Positions 60,604-64,000 of a stretch of DNA of 64,000 bases are shown here, one piece after another. Below the pieces are notes generated by a model, which searched no databases, was not told where the DNA came from, and saw only the letters and a list, made by a program, of their open reading frames with translations. The DNA is from an uncultured Caldilineaceae bacterium (GTDB taxonomy: Bacteria; Chloroflexota; Anaerolineae; Caldilineales; Caldilineaceae). Positions within the stretch are counted from its first letter, which is position 1. Every line of letters starts with the position of its first letter. The stretch is from contig OY282381.1 in NCBI GenBank assembly GCA_958295915.1, positions 2,812,722 to 2,876,721 on the forward strand. The letters are read 5' to 3'. The translations under genes and the position numbers were made by a program.

Positions 60604-61590
60604 ATGTTCGCATACATTGTGCAGCGCCTGCTGTTGATGATTCCGACACTGATAGCGATTTCAGTCCTTTCGTTCGTTATTATTCAGTTGCCGCCGGGTG
60701 ATTATCTTACCTCCTATGTAGCCCAATTGCGTCAGGATGGGGATGAGGTGGACGAGGCGGAGCTGGCATCACTGCGCCAGCGTTACGGTCTGGGACGGCC
60801 AGCTCATATCCAGTATTTCATCTGGATCTACGGTGTGCTGGTGAAGGGAGACTGGGGCCAGTCATTCGAGTGGCAGAAACCGGTCAGTGAACTGATTTGG
60901 GAACGCCTGGGTTTGACGATGACGCTTTCTCTGGGGGCCCTTCTGGTTGGATGGTTTATCGCCATACCGGTGGGCGTCTATTCGGCGACCCATCAGTACT
61001 CGTGGCTCGATTACCTGATGACGACCTTCAGCTTCATCGGATTGGGGACGCCTGGATTCCTGTTGGCTATTATCATTCTTTTTCTGGTTCAATCCTGGTT
61101 TGGCATGAATGTGGGCGGCCTGTTTTCGGATGAATATATACTGGAACCGTGGAGTTGGGCCAAGGTCGTCGATATGCTCAAGCATATTTGGGTTCCGTTG
61201 CTGATCGTGGCCGTCAACGGCACGGCCGGCAACATCCGCATCACCCGCGCCAACCTGCTCGACGAACTGAATAAGCCCTATGTGGAGACCGCCCGAGCCA
61301 AAGGCGTAAAAGAGAGCGCGCTGATCTGGAAATATCCTGTGCGGGTTGCGCTCAATCCCTTTTTCAGCACCGTCGGCTGGTCGTTGGCCAGCCTCGTCTC
61401 CGGCACAACCCTGGTGGCGATGGTGTTGAGTCTGCCAACCACCGGGCCGCTGCTCCTGCGCTCCCTCACTTCCCAGGATATGTATCTGGCCGGCAGCTTT
61501 CTCTTCCTTCTGAGCGCGTTGACCGTCATCGGCACGCTGCTTTCCGATATCCTGCTGGCAATCGTAGACCCACGCATTCGCTTGGAGTAG
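60604..61590 (+). CDS. Oligopeptide/solute ABC transporter permease, OppB type
   Basis: 328 aa from ATG 60604, chosen because MFAYIVQRLLLMIPTLIAIS is the family N-terminus; the frame open further upstream is remnant sequence. QLPPGDYLTSYVAQL and RYGLGRPAHIQYFIWIYGVL, five further helices, EAA-like loop ELNKPYVETARAKGVKESALIWKYPVRVAL and DPRIRLE at the end. Close to the OppB at 49012. Its binding protein is a remnant, and no OppC follows; the OppC at 36129 and OppD/OppF at 38184/55890 may belong to the same original system. Confidence 0.9.
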   Translation: MFAYIVQRLLLMIPTLIAISVLSFVIIQLPPGDYLTSYVAQLRQDGDEVDEAELASLRQRYGLGRPAHIQYFIWIYGVLVKGDWGQSFEWQKPVSELIWERLGLTMTLSLGALLVGWFIAIPVGVYSATHQYSWLDYLMTTFSFIGLGTPGFLLAIIILFLVQSWFGMNVGGLFSDEYILEPWSWAKVVDMLKHIWVPLLIVAVNGTAGNIRITRANLLDELNKPYVETARAKGVKESALIWKYPVRVALNPFFSTVGWSLASLVSGTTLVAMVLSLPTTGPLLLRSLTSQDMYLAGSFLFLLSALTVIGTLLSDILLAIVDPRIRLE

Positions 61591-61860
61591 CGATTTCCTG
61601 TCCCCGCCAGCTGTGATTCAGGCAGAAAAGCGTTCAGCCGTTCACCCTATCTGACAAAGTTGACCCGTTGCGTCCTCTGCGCGCGGCAGGATCATCCGAT
61701 CGTGTTGGGCGCTCAACTCCGCGCGGATATTCTCTGCGGCAAAATCAACGAAGGTGGGGATGACAAGTGGGGGCAACCCTTGTGGTGTCGCGCCATACAA
61801 CGCTTATCTGTTTGGCAATGAAGCATTTTACAGAATTATTGAGAAAATTGAAGTTGACTA
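61591..61860. other. Gene-free region with a coding remnant
   Basis: On the minus strand 61641-61764 reads VIPTFVDFAAENIRAELSAQ then HDRMILPRAEDATG and stops, which looks like the tail of a lost gene of unknown family. Also present: GGGGGCAACCCTTGTGG near 61772. No intact gene. Confidence 0.35.
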
Positions 61861-61889
61861 TTGACAAATTAAGATTTTTGAGATATAAT
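61861..61889 (+). promoter_or_regulatory. Consensus sigma70-type promoter
   Basis: TTGACA at 61861-61866, exactly 17 bases, TATAAT at 61884-61889: perfect at both hexamers, in an AT-rich stretch unlike the rest of the window. The expected start of transcription is about 61896, next to an in-frame ATG at 61897. Confidence 0.85.
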
Positions 61890-61938
61890 TTTAATTATGT
61901 GTTTAAGTTTGTTCAGAAAACGAAACAAGAGGTCAAAA

Positions 61939-62262
61939 ATGTTTAGCGAGCGGATGGCATTGGAAGCGACTTTACGCCGCCAGAAACTGATCGCAGAAGC
62001 CCAGGCATATCGGCGGCTCCGACCCTACCGGCGAGCGCCCCGCTGGCAGAAGTGGCTGTTGTCACGCTTAGAAGATTGGATAGCGGCAATTCGGGCTGAG
62101 CGCAGCGCGGGGGGTGCGCAGCGCGCGAAGCCCGAACAAGGGACCGCCCTCCAGCGGCGCTATCGACGAGTAGAAGCAAAGGTTGTATTGCGCGCCACTG
62201 CTGAGCGCGACTTGGCTCTGGCTGACTATACAAAGCATGGACGAATGGAGCGGGTCTCATGA
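61939..62262 (+). CDS. Small basic protein built partly from repeats, unknown function
   Basis: 107 aa from ATG 61939, chosen for the AAGAGG ribosome site 6 bases upstream; ATG 61897 (121 aa) would give a leaderless mRNA. The core MALEATLRRQKLIAEAQAYR and RAPRWQKWLLSRLEDWIAAI is basic and amphipathic. The second half is repeat-derived: AERSAGGAQRAKPEQG from an R6-like unit and KVVLRATAERDLA from R1. The stop overlaps the DUF2089 start by four bases (ATGA), indicating coupling. Function unknown; perhaps membrane-peripheral. Confidence 0.6.
   Translation: MFSERMALEATLRRQKLIAEAQAYRRLRPYRRAPRWQKWLLSRLEDWIAAIRAERSAGGAQRAKPEQGTALQRRYRRVEAKVVLRATAERDLALADYTKHGRMERVS
62181..62210 (+). repeat. R1 repeat copy inside the small basic protein gene
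   Basis: GGTTGTATTGCGCGCCACTG then CTGAGCGCGA, in frame as VVLRATAERD; same frame as in thyX. Confidence 0.75.
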
Positions 62263-62642
62263 ATCCATTGCCCACTGCCTGCCCGATCTGCCAGGCAAAG
62301 GATCTGACCGTCACCGGCTTCTTTTGCCGGGAGTGTGACAGCCGTGTCGAAGGACGTTTCCTGGTCGAGACGCCCTTCGCTAGCCTGACACAGGAGCAAC
62401 TGGAGTTCGTCGCTACCTTCATCCGCTGTGAAGGAAAGTTCAATCGCATGGAAGAGGAGCTAGAGGTCTCCTATCCGACTCTGCGCGGCCGGCTGCATGA
62501 AGTGATCCGGTCGATGGGATTTGAACCGGGGCGCGACGAATCTATGCCCCTGCCGGAAAAGGCTCGGCGGCGGATTCTGGAGCAGTTGGAAGCCGGCGAA
62601 ATCAGCTATGACGCCGCAATGATGCAACTCCAAATCGAATAA
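62259..62642 (+). CDS. DUF2089 family zinc-ribbon protein
   Basis: 127 aa. N-terminal zinc ribbon CPICQAKDLTVTGFFCREC (four Cys), then the DUF2089 core FASLTQEQLEFVATFIRCEG and MEEELEVSYPTLRGRLHEVI, a helix-turn-helix-like segment, and a C-terminal helix. Such proteins are thought to be transcriptional regulators or sigma/anti-sigma-like partners. Coupled to the previous gene and 15 bases before the adhesin-like gene, so it may control this small operon, which runs from the consensus promoter at 61861. Confidence 0.88.
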   Translation: MNPLPTACPICQAKDLTVTGFFCRECDSRVEGRFLVETPFASLTQEQLEFVATFIRCEGKFNRMEEELEVSYPTLRGRLHEVIRSMGFEPGRDESMPLPEKARRRILEQLEAGEISYDAAMMQLQIE

Positions 62643-62657
62643 ACGAGGAGATCGAAA

Positions 62658-64000
62658 TGACGGAACACAGACAGATGGAGCTGGACAGTCCGAATCCGCG
62701 GGTCCGTATCCAGTGCAAAGGTGATCTGCGCGTTGAGGGTTGGGAACAGCCGCTGATTGAGTTGGATGCCCAGGGCGACGCGCCCATACTGGAGAGGCAT
62801 GATGACCGGGTAAAGATTGAAGCCGATTCGGCCTGCACAATACGGCTGCCAGAGACGAGCGAAAGCGTGGAGATCACGGCGGGAGGCCAGGCAAAAGTTA
62901 GCGGCCTGCGCGGCGCTCTCCATCTCATTCAAGTCAAAGGCGATCTACTGCTGAACGGCGGCGGCAGCGTAAAAATCGGAAAGCTCGGTGGTAAGGCCAA
63001 TCTGATGAATGTCGCGGGTGATGTGCAGGTGCAGAAGCGGGCGAGGGGTGATCTGTCGGCTCAGGGCATTCGCGGCGCGATCTCTGTCGCTGGCGTCGCT
63101 GGCCGCTTGACACTGGAGGACGTATCCGCTGCGCAAGTGAGGCGGGTCAGGGGTGATCTTATAGTGCGCAATGCCGTCGCTGGCATTGTTGTCGGCAAGG
63201 TGGATGGCAATGTCCGACTCGACAACGTCGCGGCTGCCGCCAGGCTGGAAAAGGCTCTGGGCGACGCATCTTTCCGCGGCGTGCGGGGCAGCGTTGCCTG
63301 CGGTCAGGTTACCGGACAGCTGCATCTCGTGGATGTGGAAGAGGTCACAGTTGGACAGGTGCTAGGGGATCTCAGCGCTGAGGCTGTGAAGGGCGCCTTG
63401 GCCTGTCAGAAAGCTTACGGGCGGGCGAAACTGGGCAATGTAGACGGTTCCATTTCCCTCGGCGGCGTTGGCGGCGACTTGGTTGTGGAGGCGTGTGGCG
63501 GCATGCTTTCGGCCAACTGCGGTGGACGCGCCGCGTTGTCGGGAATTGCCGGACATGTGCGGGTGAATGCTGACGGCGATGTCCGCTGCAGCCTGCCTGA
63601 GAGCGGCGGCGCGTCTGTCAAGGCGGTCTGCGGCGGCTCGCTGACAGTCGCTGGCGGCGATGAAACAGTTAGGCGGGACCAGGGCGCGCATATATTCACT
63701 GTCGGCGATGGTCAGAACGGCTATGCTCTCGTCGCTGGCGGCGCTATTCATCTCCAAACAGCGGAATCTGTTTCGATCAGCCCTGCGATCGACGAGAAGA
63801 TACGCAGCGACTTCAGGCAGCTTGACGAAGGGCTGCGTGAACTGGATAAGGATGAGTTCGACGCAGATCTAGGCGCGATGGGCGCGCAGATCGCAGCCAC
63901 CGTCGGCCATAGAATCTCTCACACCCTGCAGAATAAGCTGAAACGAAAGCTGCGGGCAATAGGCAGACGCGCCGCGGCCGGTGAGTGGACAGATGCCCGT
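62658..64000 (+). CDS. Adhesin-like beta-repeat protein (DUF4097-like), 3' partial
   Basis: Open from ATG 62658 to the window end (447 codons, no stop). Ribosome site GAGGAG about 8 bases upstream. The sequence is a series of short beta-strand repeats of the form GDLxxxxVxGxLxL (KVSGLRGALHLIQVKGDLLL, GGKANLMNVAGDVQV, GKVDGNVRLDNV), as in DUF4097 or polymer-forming beta-helices. After about residue 370 it becomes helical (IDEKIRSDFRQLDEGLREL). No signal peptide, so cytoplasmic, as for many relatives associated with DUF2089. Function unknown. End of the gene is outside the window. Confidence 0.8.

Noticed and set aside
1..64000. tRNA, rRNA, prophage, integrase or reverse transcriptase genes
   Set aside because: None recognised by eye; in particular no reverse transcriptase was found to support a diversity-generating retroelement for the LRR genes.

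Overview
The window looks like a chromosomal segment of an uncultured-type, moderately GC-rich Chloroflexota bacterium (Anaerolineae/Caldilineae-like). That is inferred from the gene mix (TgpA-type transglutaminase, many Tat-lipoprotein oligopeptide/sugar ABC systems, Gfo/Idh oxidoreductases, ThyX, plant-type LRR proteins) and from the very high load of short dispersed repeats, including the AGVSPAS-type and [12 protein letters not shown] elements common in that phylum. No rRNA, tRNA, CRISPR array or prophage was seen.

Layout. 1-4.6 kb: branched-chain amino-acid type ABC importer (livJ partial, livH, livM, livG, livF), translationally coupled. 4.6-7.1 kb: an unusually long ThyX and a UDP-HexNAc 6-dehydrogenase. 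7.1-7.6 kb: IS630 orfA remnant next to a solo transposon end. 7.7-23.9 kb: mostly housekeeping genes (large secreted protein plus transglutaminase, UPF0173 hydrolase, inositol-phosphatase family, methyltransferase, phosphohexomutase, TatD, polyprenyl synthase, GT2 glycosyltransferase, hisS, hydroxyacid dehydrogenase). 24-34 kb: a tandem duplication that produced one full LRR-protease gene, one truncated LRR gene and a broken copy of a Gfo/Idh gene. 34.1-36 kb: rdgB and prs. 36.1-41.9 kb: OppC, a hendecad coiled-coil protein, OppD and a large protein of unknown function. 42-45.3 kb: a five-repeat secreted protein. 45.5-54.5 kb: a minus-strand group with two paralogous solute-binding lipoproteins, OppB, OppC, two cupins and a Gfo/Idh dehydrogenase, probably uptake and catabolism of one class of organic solute. 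55.3-61.6 kb: a membrane protein, OppF, a B12/radical-SAM protein, a TnpB element, a solute-binding-protein remnant and OppB. 61.9 kb to the end: a promoter-led group with a small basic protein, DUF2089 and an adhesin-like beta-repeat protein.

The most striking layer is the repeats. R1 (about 30 bp, hairpin) has about ten copies, several inside reading frames without breaking them. R2 (76-132 bp, inverted ends GACC...GGTC) behaves as a MITE: one copy splits another repeat with a 6-bp target duplication, one lies in frame inside a radical-SAM gene, and one supplies the start codon of an OppC gene. R3 (GCGCCTCT hairpin), R4 (CAGTGGTCA-like intergenic tracts), R6 and R8 are further families. The TnpB gene at 59-60.3 kb sits in a 1392-bp element with 26-bp terminal inverted repeats and an 8-bp target duplication, which is not the usual IS200/IS605 architecture and is the best candidate for something new here.
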